Counted from the first letter of the stretch, positions 53,162 to 64,000 are shown. The stretch: 64,000 nucleotides of DNA from Toxotes chatareus (GCA_016801885.1 CM028892.1:5650114-5714113); one strand, 5' to 3'. Made by a program: numbers and translations. The notes: generated by a model not told the origin, from the sequence alone.

Positions 53162-55072
53162 ATCCATAGAGGACAATAGCCTGGGTCATCTGACTGAGAG
53201 GCTGCAGACCACTAGTATCACATGACAGAGGCTGAAGGCCACGTCTTTGTTACCAGGCCTATTGTTAAAGCTAAGGAGACAGCTGGGGCAGGGAAAGGGA
53301 ATCACTGCATCCACCACACACACACACACACACACACACACTCATATTCACACACACATACAGGAAGACCATACACAGGCACACACACATACACCGCCCC
53401 CTCATGACTCCAATCAGGCTCAGTGACAAAGATGATGCTTTCTTCTTATCAGCTGGAATACTAAGACACACAAAAACACATGCATGTGCATACACACACA
53501 CACACACACAGACTGTGGATAGCTATAATTATAGTGACAGAAACTGGCAGGTGGCATTGTCTGTACCATACTGCTTTCTGTCAACCAGCAGCAGAGAGAG
53601 AGAGACAGTGGTTACTTAGTGCTCATACTTTCTTAACGACGTTGAGTGACAGCAACAACGAGTGTGTGTTCACATGGATTATGAGCTGTGTGTGTGTGTG
53701 TGTATGTGTATTAAACCTTGTTTCCTCAAAATGTATGTTCATATACAGCTGATTTGCATTAGCAAATTGTTTTGTAGTAAATGTAATGACACCAGGAAGT
53801 TTTTTCTACAACACAACGAGGAAGTGTCTGTATGTATTTTTTTTTCCTATAGCCTCTGTTCTTAAAGCTATGGAAAAATTGGCATTATTGGTTAAATATT
53901 GAAGAAGAAAATGCTAAATGGTAAAGTACAAAATATGTACTGACCTACTCAGACGTGTAGAGGCATATAATGGTAGTGTGTTTTGAGGGAGACAAGGTTG
54001 AATCTACCTCTGGTCCAGTAGATATGAAGCAGTATCGTCAAACTCATTGGTTGTTAATCTGAACCGAATCCTGAAGACACCTGAGTAAAATTCAGTGTCA
54101 GATGCTTTTTAGGATATCTCTAGGTGGCACATTAAATATTTAATTTTCAGAATTTCTTGGATTAATTTGAATTTGTCTCAAATTAAAGAGAAATTCAAAG
54201 CATCAGTGTAAAGCGTCGTTGAGTAGCTGCTTGATTCCAGTTAGGTCTCTAGTGGTAAAAGTCTTGTAAAACCAACATCACATGAACCCGAGCGTGTAAG
54301 GTGTAGTATTTGCCAAAAGCTCTACGCTCAGAATGAGAGAGAGATCAGAGTCAGAGAAAGACGGAGAAGAGGGAAAAGAAAGCAGGACAGGTGTAGCGTT
54401 TGAACTTCACCGCCTCTCTAAAGGCTCATCCGAGTGTGTGTGCGCCTTCTGGGTAGGTTACATGGAGAAGACAAGAGAGATGAGGACAACAGACAGTCTG
54501 AGAAGACATGAGGAACAAAAAATTACAAACATAAGGCAAATGGACTGAGACAGATGAATCCTTAATATTTCGGTGTGTGCTGATTCAGTAAAGCAGCATT
54601 CGGGCCAAATACACAAATAAAACAATGAACCCAAACCTCAGCACCAAGGCAGTTATTTAAAGCCGCAGAGCATTTTCTGTGAGAAGAGAGAACCTGATAG
54701 AAAGCCCACTGTGAGCATCGATTGCTGAGAGTCAAGCTCGGCCCCTTTTTCAGTGGACTCGTACGAGGAGGAAGCGGAAAAGATGAGTGAATAGATGAAT
54801 AAAGAGAGCGAAAGGATGACAAAGACTCTAAAACGGCGAAGAAAGACATGAGAACTTTAGCCTTTCATGAAGTGCACAGCTTATGAAACCAGATAGCCCT
54901 GAAATGTGAGTGTGTGACCACTCTGTGGCCTCCAGGTGTGTGTGTGTGTTTATGTCGTTCAAAGTCAAAGGGCAGATTTTGGTAGCAGCCACACCCACCC
55001 TTCAAGGGAGGGTATCTCTGCTCTTTCAGATGAACACAAATGAGTATCTGTGTGTGAACATATGTGTGTGTC

Positions 55073-55103
<31 letters not shown>

Positions 55104-56821
55104 GAGGCACAGCTGTGCTGTCGTTTGGTGCTGACAGAGCCAGTGAGGATCCTTGAACTGGAAAGATGAGAACGTCCTCTAGAAGGCTTCATAAAAACGT
55201 CTCATTGTCCCTCCTCTCCCAACACGCACTCACTCACACACAGACACACACACACACACACACAGACCAAAATGTGACAGCTTCATCCCTTTCAACACTC
55301 CAGGCCTCTATTCTTTACTTCACATTCACATTTGATTTGAGTGTGTGTGTGTGTTTATGTTTTTGCTGGAGAGTTTGGAAGAGTGTGCATGTGCTCTGGC
55401 ATGTCTAAGTCACCAAAGCGTAGGTGTACTTCAAATATCACACCAAAACTTTAACACACACACACACACACACACTCAGACACACACACTCAGGCAAGTT
55501 AAGAGTGCCATGCCCAATGCTGCTGGCAGACTTAACCAACAACTCATCAATCTGTTCTCAATGTAAAAAAAAAAGAAAAAGAAAAAGAGGAAACGTTTCT
55601 CTTCCTCTTGGCAGAAGGTAGAAGCTGACACCTTTCCCTGAGTGTCCTGGCAAAGAAAATCTCTCTCTGTCTGTTTTTGTTTTCCCTCCTTTTTTTTTTT
55701 TTTTTTGAAGATGAGACTATTCCCTGTTTCCATTCCCCTTTCCCAGCCTCCTTCCTTTCTGTGCCTTCCTCATTAGTTAGTGGGCAGAGCAGCAATTAGG
55801 ACAAAATTGTTTCAGAGAAGAGGGAGGGGAGAGGAGGGGAAGGAAGAAATAGGAGACAGTAAGGATGGAGAGAGAGAGAGAGAGACAGAGGTAAACAAGA
55901 TAGAAGAGTTGAAAGAATGTGGCTGGAGAGGAGGAGGTAATTAATGAAGCCGCTATAATTACTGAGGCCTGTTTACGCCAACTTTGGAAGACAACACACA
56001 CACACACACATACACTCCCGACAAATTACACTCACCTTTCCACAGCACCAATCTACAATTACTATTTAAAATGCTGGCCGTGTACGTCGACTAATGACAC
56101 AAGCTTTATCTCATAACTCGTCAAACCTGAGAGCACTTTCTTATTTCACCACGTAGACAGTGTTGACTGAGATTAACTTGTTTTTTATAACCAGGGAAAC
56201 ATAACAAATGCAAATTATTGAACCTTGCAAGGCTAAATTTGATCACATGATTTGGCAAAGAGCAGATTTGTAATGCAGACCAGTGCTGTTTGGGAATTAA
56301 GATGAGAAGAAGATTAGACAATAGTACAGTAGATAAGATAAGAAGTACATCAGAAGGGAGCCTGGGAGAGAATAAGACAAAAGTTGGTGAGTAGAGGAAG
56401 AGAAGGTGAGATGGTGGGAGAAAAGTGTGGAGGACTTGGAGAGAAAAGGGCGATGGTAGAGGAGGAAGAGGCAGCAGGGGATAGAGAGGGAGGACAAAGG
56501 CAAATGAAAGAGGGACAAAAGAAGATGAGGATAAGGAGAGGAGGTGACGAAGAGAGCATATCGACAGAGGACAGATTCAGCAGGAAGTGGGGGAGGAAGG
56601 AGAGGGAACAAGGAAAGAGCAAAAAGAGGTGGAGGAAGGAGGGGAGGGGTGTGTGATGGGGGACAAACCAAGGTGGAACTCTGATGATGCTAAATTTGGC
56701 AAAAGGAGAAGACTTCTGTGTGTGTGTGTGTGTGTGTGTGTGTACGTCGGGAGACTTGCTGAATCGGCCGTGGTTCCAGTTTCACGCCTCTGAGTTTGAC
56801 AGAGGGGGAGAGAGAGGGAGC

Positions 56822-56854
<33 letters not shown>

Positions 56855-58834
56855 GGTCCCTAGCCAGTAATGTTCCCTCAGGGCGGACGGACGAAAGGAT
56901 GGTGGGAGGGGAAGGAGGGGAGGCGTAGGGAGAGAAGGAGGCAGGCAGAACAGGGGACAAAGTAAGGAAATTTATACCTACCTTTGCACCATCGTGTTAT
57001 CACACAGAGGACACGCTTGTTCTTTTACTAAAGTCTCTATCAGCATCTTCTACTGATTACAGTCATAAGAAATAGTGCTGTGAATTAGCCCTTTAACTAC
57101 AAATCTTGACCATTTTTCCACTGTAACCATAAGTTTTTATATTGATTGTCTACCTCTCTGGCACTGCATGTAAATCAGCAGTCATCTTCTCTGGTCTCTG
57201 AACACTCAGAGGTTTGCCTGTTGTGCATCTGCTGCTGGTGGCCTTTTTGGAAAATCAAATCATCAAGTAAAACAATTGTCATACATGTACGTTCTGAAAT
57301 AGACGATGCAAAATGGTAACTTCCTCCTTTAGTCTGACGTCACCAGCGAGGAAGAAGCAGTCACTGCTTCTACTACTACAGTGTCGTGCACTGCTTTACC
57401 TATCTCAGTTTGTGGTTTCAAGTGTCCTGTTGATTTTCATATTGCACTGAAATGAATTGAACTAAAAGTAATGAATGCCAGAAGGATGAGAAATCAACTT
57501 AAATATTTATGGTCTGCCTTCAAGAATTGTTTGCACTAATTTAAAGTATAATTTATATGTGGTTGAAGGGCTTTCGCATGGTTCTCAGATTCCTGACTCC
57601 TCTTTGAACCTTAACCTATAATCCCTAAAAATAACCCCAGTAAAGAACAGCCAGAATAAACACACATATAAATTATTTGCATGTGTGTGTCTGTTTCCTG
57701 TACAGACTCTTTACATACACACCTGTGAAAAGCTTGTTATGCAAAGCATTTGCTATTCATTCTTCCAAAGAGGATACTTAGATAACTTAAAGTGTATGAC
57801 TGTGTGGGTGACTGAGTTGTGTCTGTGAATCTTGTTCTTTATACATAAGCAGAAAAGAGTGTGTGTGTGTATGTGTGTGTTTGTGTATGTGTCAGCGGTG
57901 AGGTGTGTGCTAATGGACATCTAAATGCCGCTGATGTTATGTTGGATAGTTTAAGGGCCCTCAGGTCCCCTTAGACCAATATTGGGAGAGAAAAAGTGAG
58001 GGAGAGAATGTGACTTCTGCAAATCGCTTTGACAAGGACACCCGCGCCTCGAGCGGCGTCCTCTTTCGCCTCATCGAACACACACACACACCCCCACACA
58101 CACACACACATACACATACAAACACACACGCATAATGCGACATCCACACCTCAGCAGAAACGTGAGGTGACTGTTGCGCTGTGAACAGCTGACTTGGTAG
58201 AGGACGTTTGTGCGAGTGAGCGCGTGTTGTGCTGAATCCGGTTTTAATTCCAGTTTTAAATGTGAACTTGGAAACACTTTGCAAATACTTTGAAATAATG
58301 TTCTGTGGATAAAGGAAACTTTTTTTGCACTGCTGAAATATTTTGGAAAAATTCTAATCAGCCACATGTTGACTAAACTGAAGGCCCTTTATCCTGAATT
58401 CCAGCAAATGAACCATTCAGGAAATTAAAAAAAAAAGAAGGCCTTGTGTTGAAGAAAGTGCATTTTTCTTTTTACATTTTACAAAAATATTTTGAAAAAG
58501 TTAGATTTTTACACAACAGCTGCATCACTCATAAAAGTATGTTTGAGAGAGTTTGCAATAATAGATCAATAGTCACTTTAAAACGAATTGATCTCCTAAC
58601 ATCACTTATGCACATGTGACCCCCTCTGGCCCAGCTTACCTCAAAGTCATTGGCCTTGTTGTAGTGCATGTTGAGCGCCCTGAAAAGCTCGGCGTCGCGG
58701 CCCACCGTCAGCTCCTCTGCAGCAGTCACGCCCTCGTTGATGGCCTGCCGGGCAAACTTCTCCATCTGGATGTAGTAGAACTCCCTGAAGTTGCTGAACC
58801 ACTTGATCAGCTGGGAGGTGATGCAGCGATTGAA
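45786..58834 (-). CDS. prox1: Prospero homeobox protein (PROX1-like), C-terminal two coding exons
   Basis: Prox proteins are nuclear DNA-binding regulators of lens, liver, retina, muscle and lymphatic development. Exons 58640-58834 and 45786-45971 (minus strand) join in phase 0 to 126 residues plus TGA. The first gives the homeodomain from FNRCITSQLIKW through NFREFYYIQMEKFARQ to the Prospero-domain start NKANDFE. The second gives VPDRFLEVAQVTLREFF, then WKKAIYKVICKLDSEVPEIF and the end CLQELLHD. Asn15 and Arg17 (WFSNFR) correspond to the Asn/Arg pair usually mutated to stop PROX1 DNA binding. Most of the sequence is PROX1-type, not PROX2-type (PROX2 has LTLQEFF and ends differently). VTAAEELTVGRDAELF departs from the usual PROX1 VTSTEELSITRDCELY, so this may be a second fish copy (prox1b or prox3). 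Earlier exons lie beyond the window. Confidence 0.9.
46737..46766. repeat. (TG)15 microsatellite
   Basis: This is an uninterrupted TG run in the prox intron, followed by CGCATG. Confidence 0.95.
47576..47608. repeat. (CA)16 microsatellite
   Basis: This is an uninterrupted CA run in the prox intron, followed by TCTGG. Confidence 0.95.
48472..48510. repeat. Perfect inverted repeat: 17-bp arms, 5-base loop
   Basis: The left arm TGCATCTGGGTGTTTAG (48472-48488) and the right arm CTAAACACCCAGATGCA (48494-48510) are exact reverse complements around TTGAC. The pairing stops at both outer ends. The element lies in the last prox intron. It may be a foldback remnant, a hairpin in the pre-mRNA or a cruciform site. 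Confidence 0.9.
49302..49353. repeat. (CA)26 microsatellite
   Basis: This is an uninterrupted CA run in the prox intron and the source of the long Thr-His and Cys-Val frames nearby. Confidence 0.95.
53129..53160. repeat. (GT)16 microsatellite
   Basis: This is a pure GT run. A (CA)13 run follows 155 bases later on the same strand, giving complementary repeats that could pair in a transcript. Confidence 0.95.
53315..53340. repeat. (CA)13 microsatellite
   Basis: This is a pure CA run, with more interrupted CA to about 53395. Confidence 0.95.
55079..55104. repeat. (TG)13 microsatellite
   Basis: This is a pure TG run in the prox intron, followed by AGGCACAG. Confidence 0.95.
55925..55990. promoter_or_regulatory. 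Small AT-rich candidate element in the prox intron
   Basis: GGTAATTAATGAAGCCGC, CTATAATTACTGAGG and CCTGTTTACGCC sit between a purine-rich tract and a CA repeat. There are two TAATTA-type cores and a forkhead-like TGTTTAC. Conservation is untested. Confidence 0.35.
56300..56665 (+). repeat. Purine-rich tract, about 360 bp
   Basis: The + strand is almost all A and G, with words such as GAGGAAGAGGCAGCAGGGG and AAGATGAGGATAAGGAG. On the prox-sense strand this is a long pyrimidine tract. It explains the overlapping open frames of 90-124 codons here. Confidence 0.75.
56822..56856. repeat. (GA)n microsatellite
   Basis: This is a GA run with one AAA interruption, inside a longer GA/GGA-rich stretch from about 56803. 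Confidence 0.9.
58640..58834 (-). CDS. prox1: prox penultimate coding exon: homeodomain
   Basis: On the minus strand, after ttgttccag, 65 codons run FNRCITSQLIKW to NKANDFE, ending GAG before gtaagc. The recognition-helix region WFSNFREFYYIQMEKFARQ is intact. The upstream exon, expected to carry the first part of the homeodomain, is not in the window. Confidence 0.95.
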
Positions 58835-60035
58835 CTGGAACAACAGAAATTCCAGTGTATTTCAGTAGGTAATTGTAAATTGTAAATCCACTGTATCCAT
58901 GTACTTCTCTTTAGAGGAGAGCTATCCTACATTTCCCAGCATGCCTAGTGACAGCCCGAACAAAACAGCGTTCAGTGTTCAGACCAGAAATGGAGTTTAA
59001 AATAGCAGCGGTAGGGAAAAGTGAGACTCTCTCACTTTACTCCAATGCATTCTGGTCTATTGAGGCTTCTGTGGCCAGTTATTCATGAGATACTAACACA
59101 TAGCTGTTTTGGAAATGGAAAGGGTTGTCACACATTGTAGTGATTTGCAAGAATTATAAAACTTTGAAACATATCGTAACAGGTTTGAACAGATTTTAAT
59201 TTCAGAGTGAGGTCAAGTAGATTAAGAATGCTGCTTCTTGCATGATGGTGCTGTATTTTTATAATAGCACAGCCGGATGTTTGCTTTGGTGCTTATTTAC
59301 ATGTTGGTATCAAATTTGACTTGAACTGGGCCTCTCTCTGTGAGAGCGATGAGAGATATGTATTACAACATCTACATACGGGGTGACTCAGTTTTTTTTT
59401 ACATGCATTTTGCATGCAGTTATAACTCTTCTTACATGGTCAGAGCTTGAAAATTGTTGTTTTTTTTTTTATTTAAAGAAAACTTCTATCAACACTGAGC
59501 TGAGGTATTTTTTGTGCTTCAAAACTGATCAAAAAGGTGGCCTTAAACACAGGAACTGCTGAAACGAAACTGGCAACCAAACCTTGAGTTTGTAAGCATG
59601 TGCTCTGGTCTCAAGAGCACATACGTTTCATGGGAAAATCATTCATCAAAACAGGAGAAATTTGCTGTAATTTACTTGTATTTTCCTGTGTGTGTGCCCC
59701 TGTTTGTACATAATGCAAAGGCAGTGAGCAGAAGAAACCCTTCCTCCAATTAACTTTAACTAACACACACACACACAGAGTTAAAGTCTCTAAAACATTT
59801 CCATTTTTCCGCCTCATTAGCCACTAAAGCACAGTCTAAACCTTGAGGTTCTTCATTAAAAAAAAAAAAAAAAAAATCAGCCTCCAGAAACCTGACCCAA
59901 TGAATGAAAGTGAAAATAATTTCAGAAAGTGAGTATGCACAGCAACCTTAGCTAAAGGAAAGCTTTAAATATATTTTTATAAGCATGTGATCACTGTAGG
60001 TTGTATGTAAATCATTTGCAGGCTTTCATAATAGC

Positions 60036-60041
<6 letters not shown>

Positions 60042-60068
<27 letters not shown>
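60042..60068. repeat. (TG)13 microsatellite
   Basis: This is a pure TG run in the upstream prox intron. Confidence 0.95.
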
Positions 60069-61585
60069 TTGATATCTGCTTGCCCTCTTGCATTTTCATC
60101 TCTTTCGCATAAGAAACAAAACATGGAGGAAAAAAAACAGTGGCTGCCCAGTGAAAGTGCATGTGTGTGTTTGTGTGTGTGTGTTCGGTGAAGGGGAAAA
60201 ACGGCTTTGACACGGAGATTAAGCTCGGTATTGTTACAAGACATTGTCTCACAGGAACAAGGGATGAGCGAGAGAGAGGGGGGAGGAAAAGAAAGAGGGC
60301 GGCAGAGTGAGAGAGCGATGAATGGAGCGAGGTAGCATGGAAAAAGGAATGCAGTGAGAGAGAGAGAGAGACGAGCAGAGGATGACAGGGAGGGAAAGAG
60401 ATATTTTTTCAGGAGCGGTCAGAGGGGTGACATAATGGAGCATAATTGGGGGGGCTGGTGTGTTAGTGTGTGTGTGTGTGTGTCTGCAGCAGAAGGAAAG
60501 GGAGTTGGTTTTACAAAGCATATTGACAGGAGGGGAAAGAGTGTGTGTGTGTGTGTGTGTGTGGTGGGGGTGTTTTTGACCCACAAAAGAGTTGCACGAA
60601 AGGAACGTGATAACTCAGCAATTAAAACACAAACACACACAGTTACAAACATAAGACGGTGTCATCTGTCCATCTGCAAACACAAACAGCAACCTGACAT
60701 GCAAACGACATGTGTACACAAAGGGAGATCATAAAAATGGCCTCAGTATCAACACGCTCAGGCCAAATGTTAAAATGAAGGACGCTATACATTTTTATAT
60801 GTTAAAATATGCTTTACTTAATACGTCACACTGTATTTTTAAGGTTATAAATGTAACTGTAGGAATCCATGGATGTATTATTTTTTGCTGCTTATTTGCA
60901 CTGTGCGGCCCATGACACACACCCATTAGTGGCTATGACCTCTTTCCCTCACCCTGTAGACTTAACACGGGGGTTAGAGCTGATACGATGAGCTGATAAA
61001 TCAAATAGCTGAGTGACAGAAAATTTAAAAAAATAATCAGCAGCATTTTTGATGTTCGATTAATTATCTCATTTGTATTCATCTATATTAGTAAAATGAA
61101 AATCTGCTGAGCAAACAAAAATGACATCTGATTATTGTTATTGGGGAGTTTTATTAAATCTCAGTGGTTTAAAAAAAGTTCCCTTTTCCTGCCAACAGTT
61201 TTATATAGTACAATTTTTTTGATAACGGGAAAATGCTTTCTGTTGCAGTACCATGGTGTCCCACTGGGACAGAGTCATGCACTGTATCATCTGGGCAGAT
61301 AAACAGTAATATAAACAATATTACAAGGTAGTGAGATGTGTTTTTTAGGTCTTTCTGAGCTTATCAGAGACTCAAACTGGAAGTGCAGATAAATCCTGAA
61401 GTTGTAACTGTAAAGTATGTTTATATATATATATATATAGTTTTTAAAAAGGTTGACATGAATACACCCAACCGTCCCACCACCTGCCCTCTCACCCACC
61501 CACTGTTCCGTCCAGCTCATCACAATCAGCACAAACTAAAAAAACAAAACAAAAGAGGCGAGTAGACAAAAGACAGAAAGAGAAT

Positions 61586-61609
61586 GGGGGGTGGGGGGTG
61601 GGGGGGGGG
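61586..61609 (+). other. G-rich tract with quadruplex potential
   Basis: G6-T-G6-T-G10 lies on the + strand. The long runs can split to supply four G3 blocks, so a quadruplex is possible. It lies on the strand opposite to prox transcription. Confidence 0.55.
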
Positions 61610-62529
61610 CAAAACGCTGAGTTTGAGGAATGCCATTTTCTGTTTACAACGAAAAGGGGGAAAGAGAGAGTGTCAGAGAAAGTGTCAGGGTGCTCCAGTT
61701 CCCCTCTCCTTCCCCTGATGGCGGGTGTTGTCAGGCCCCCACCCCAGGCCACGTTGGAAGGGCAAGCACACTCATCCTTTAAGAATCTGCCCACTTCAAC
61801 CAGATTCATCGTAGCTCGGCACATTTTATGGAGGACAGTGTGAATGTGCACAATCAACATAAATCTGAAGGTTTCCTGTGGATTCTGGAGGAATAGCTGT
61901 TGTTGTAACTTTTTCAAATCATGTTTTAGCATTTCTGCTTTACTCAACAGTATACACTGCAGGAAAGTTGTGTATGTGTGAGAAAGAGGCAGTTTGGGGC
62001 ATAGTGTGCACAGATATAGATTCATAGTCATAGTTTACTGTAGTTTTTGGTTTTGTATATGTGTCTTGCTTAATGGGCCAAACTATAGGAACAGTTACTT
62101 TTTTTGAGCCTATTTCATTGTCTTGTGGATCCAAAAATCCAGAAGTCTTTGTTCTGTTGAGTTTACAGTTGAGTTATTTAAGTTCTTTTTGGATAAACTC
62201 CATATTTTAAAAAATCACTCTATGAATTATTACAAAGCCCTTATTGACCTTAAACTTGTTGCTGTTCTGACAATGTCACAACCCTGTTTATATTAAGAAA
62301 ACTTTATTTCAACATTCATTTCATATATCTCTGCCTTTACATCAGTGCATGTTTTGGCTTCACAGTCTTCACGATTCATAAACAGTGAAAAACTTGGCGC
62401 AGATTTAAATGCTTTGTCGTCTAGAGGAAACACTTAAACATGGTAATTACTGCAGTTCAGTTAAATCAGTATCAGTAGACGAGCTGTTGCTGGTTCATAT
62501 CCTGACGTTGCCAAATTGGCTGTGTAACT

Positions 62530-62950
62530 CTAATTGACAAGACGGGTGAGAGGCGGGTTGGATGCTAATTGATTCCTGCTGAGACGGCGGCTTCGAGATG
62601 TCATTTCAGCCTCTCAAGGCAAGAGTCTTCAGGGCTCTCGCTGATAAATGTGTCACTGCTTTGTGTTCAGTGTGTGCGCATGTGTGTGTTAGCGAGAGTG
62701 TACAATATGTAAAAACCCTCAGCTGGCAGGGAACTTGTGAGTGGGAGTGTGTGTGTGTGGCTCAGGAACTCCCTGAGCCAGTGAGCGTCTAATTAATCCT
62801 AACTCCTCCAGTCTTAACAAGGTCTTAATTACTCTCACTGACTCTCTCAAGACAAGACAGCAGCGACCTCAGCGTCTCATGCTAACATATATGATTGTCT
62901 GGTCAGAAGGCAAGAGCTTTCACTGCGCAATTAAGATCCTGTGTGTGTGT
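62530..62950. promoter_or_regulatory. Candidate element cluster in the prox intron with homeodomain cores
   Basis: GATGCTAATTGATTCC, GTCTAATTAATCCTAAC, GTCTTAATTACTCTC and GCGCAATTAAGATCC are spread over about 400 bases, broken by a TG-rich stretch (62670-62760). Repeated TAATTA/AATTAA cores suggest homeodomain binding, perhaps including input on prox itself. This is inference from motif density. Confidence 0.35.
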
Positions 62951-63385
62951 GCGCGTGTGCGTGCGTGCTCATCTGTACCAAAAACAGTTGTCAGCTCAGC
63001 CCACTTCCCACACCGAGTGAGGTGCATTCCAGCTTCGTAGCTGGGCACAACACTTTAATCTGTTTAAAGACGTCTAGATCCCATATAGGTGTTTAACAAC
63101 ATTCAAATTAGCAAATGTGACTTTTGAAATACATTCATGTAATAACCCCAAATCTGGGTCAGAGCTATGAAATGAATATTAATAGATGACACGTCATGCC
63201 TAAAGCAGACATGTAATCAACTTCCACTTTTCAACCAACCATTGTGTGTAAGAGGCTCATCTTTAAGAACCAGTTTCCCATAGACAAAGTCCATTCAAGT
63301 CCAATTAGTGGAAGCCATTCAGGGCCCTAATTCCCTTACAGTGAATCTGCCTGATCCTCCTAACACATGCTGCTTATTGTTCCCA

Positions 63386-63409
63386 GGGAAGGAGGGGGGA
63401 GGGAGGGGG
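63386..63409 (+). other. G-quadruplex-forming motif (plus strand)
   Basis: G3-AAGGA-G6-A-G3-A-G5 satisfies the four-run pattern with loops of 5, 1 and 1 bases. It continues into GGA repeats. Confidence 0.6.
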
Positions 63410-63609
63410 AGGAGGAGGAGTAAGAGTAAGAGAGAGGGTGAGAGAGAAGAAGAAGAAAAAGAGACATTGACCTGGATTTTGGAAATATGGTAATGATGAG
63501 GGTAATGAATGCAAAGGGACAATGAAACGGGACACACACACATACACAGACAGAAAGCAACAGGGTGCTTACTCTGCATACACACACACACACACACACA
63601 CACGACTGA

Positions 63610-63815
63610 AGCCTTGAAAAGAACAGCCTTGTTCATCATAAATAGGATTATCCATGATTCATTTTTTTATTAAGCAAAATTATATCTGCAGAGTTCCTCC
63701 CACAGATAAATATGCTGGATTAACTGGGATTACAACTCAATTAAAACTAAATTTGACTGTAAACCATTATTTGCATAAAATATGAATAATAAGAAACCGT
63801 AATTTTCTTAAAGGA
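63610..63815. promoter_or_regulatory. Candidate element with three GGATTA cores
   Basis: GGATTA occurs at 63645-63650, 63717-63722 and 63727-63732, the core bound by OTX/CRX-type homeodomains. ATTATTTGCATAAAATATGA adds a POU-like TTTGCAT. The stretch lacks simple repeats. It is a regulatory candidate by motif clustering only. Confidence 0.35.
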
Positions 63816-64000
63816 TAGAGCTGTATTTACATTGTGTTCTTCTTATTGTCAACAAATCCCATGAAATAACCAAAAGCAACAATGAAATGTGCCCACCAGC
63901 AAGTCACAGCATTGTCTGTGGAGCCAGAGCCTGATCAATCTTATTTCTTATTTCTCACACAGCCCAAAAAAAAATCAGTGAGCCACACTGTGTAATTCAG

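Larger units (their letters stand above)
45972..58639 (-). other. Last prox intron, 12.7 kb, microsatellite-rich
   Basis: It is bounded by GAG|gtaagc at 58640 and ccttcag| at 45972 on the minus strand. No further exon was recognised inside. It is packed with TG/CA runs, a 360-bp purine tract (56.3 kb), (GA)n at 56.82 kb, a perfect hairpin at 48.47 kb and a small AT-rich candidate element at 55.93 kb. Confidence 0.8.
58835..64000 (-). other. Upstream prox intron, partial; no exon found
   Basis: The preceding prox exon (expected to encode a KLMFFYTRYPSS-type peptide) was looked for on the minus strand and not found, so at least 5.2 kb of intron lies here. Contents include an A-run at about 59859, TG runs at 60.04, 60.17, 60.47 and 60.54 kb, an AT-rich dinucleotide run at 61424, G-rich tracts at 61.59 and 63.39 kb, and AT-rich candidate elements from 62.4 kb on. 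Confidence 0.65.

Noticed and set aside
56297..56960. Overlapping 90-127-codon frames on both strands
   Set aside because: They result from strand-biased GA/CT low-complexity DNA that lacks stop codons.
58616..58885. 89-codon plus-strand frame over the prox exon
   Set aside because: It is the antisense shadow of the homeodomain exon.
61492..62031. 179-codon minus-strand open frame, the longest in the window, in the prox upstream intron
   Set aside because: The peptide matches no family I know, does not continue the prox reading (no KLMFFYTRYPSS-type sequence), crosses the G-rich tract and has no clear splice sites.

Overview
This is vertebrate nuclear DNA, and the gene content and repeats point to a ray-finned (teleost) fish. 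Genes are split by canonical GT-AG introns, non-coding DNA dominates, (TG)n/(CA)n microsatellites are very dense, and there are several worn copies of a small DNA-transposon family that I know from percomorph fish. I saw no bacterial, plasmid or viral features, and no CRISPR array.

Two protein-coding genes are supported, and both are partial. At the left end (90-3231, + strand) lie the last eight coding exons of a Na+/K+-ATPase alpha subunit, best matched to atp1a1. They run from the TGDGVND hinge motif through membrane segments M5-M10 to the conserved C-terminal Tyr-Tyr, followed by a 3' UTR with two AATAAA signals. On the opposite strand lie the last two coding exons of a Prospero-type homeobox gene (58640-58834 and 45786-45971). 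Together they give 126 residues of homeo-Prospero domain ending in a stop, closest to PROX1. The two genes point at each other, with about 42.5 kb between their stop codons. The rest of prox lies beyond the right edge.

The 42 kb between the genes, the 12.7 kb last prox intron and the 5.2 kb of upstream prox intron contain no recognisable further exon. Many open frames there are artefacts of TG/CA or GA/CT repeats. Some stretches look different: low in simple repeats, AT-rich, and holding clusters of homeodomain, MEF2, TCF, POU or OTX-type core motifs. They are candidates for conserved regulatory elements of a developmental transcription-factor gene. Without alignments this is inference only, and those entries have low confidence.

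The most notable unexplained signals are a diverged pair of matching AT-rich elements at 15.52 and 15.93 kb, a perfect 17-bp-arm hairpin at 48.47 kb in the last prox intron, a strong G-quadruplex motif at 33.13 kb, and a prox homeodomain that departs from the usual PROX1 sequence in one short segment. I found no convincing new biological system.
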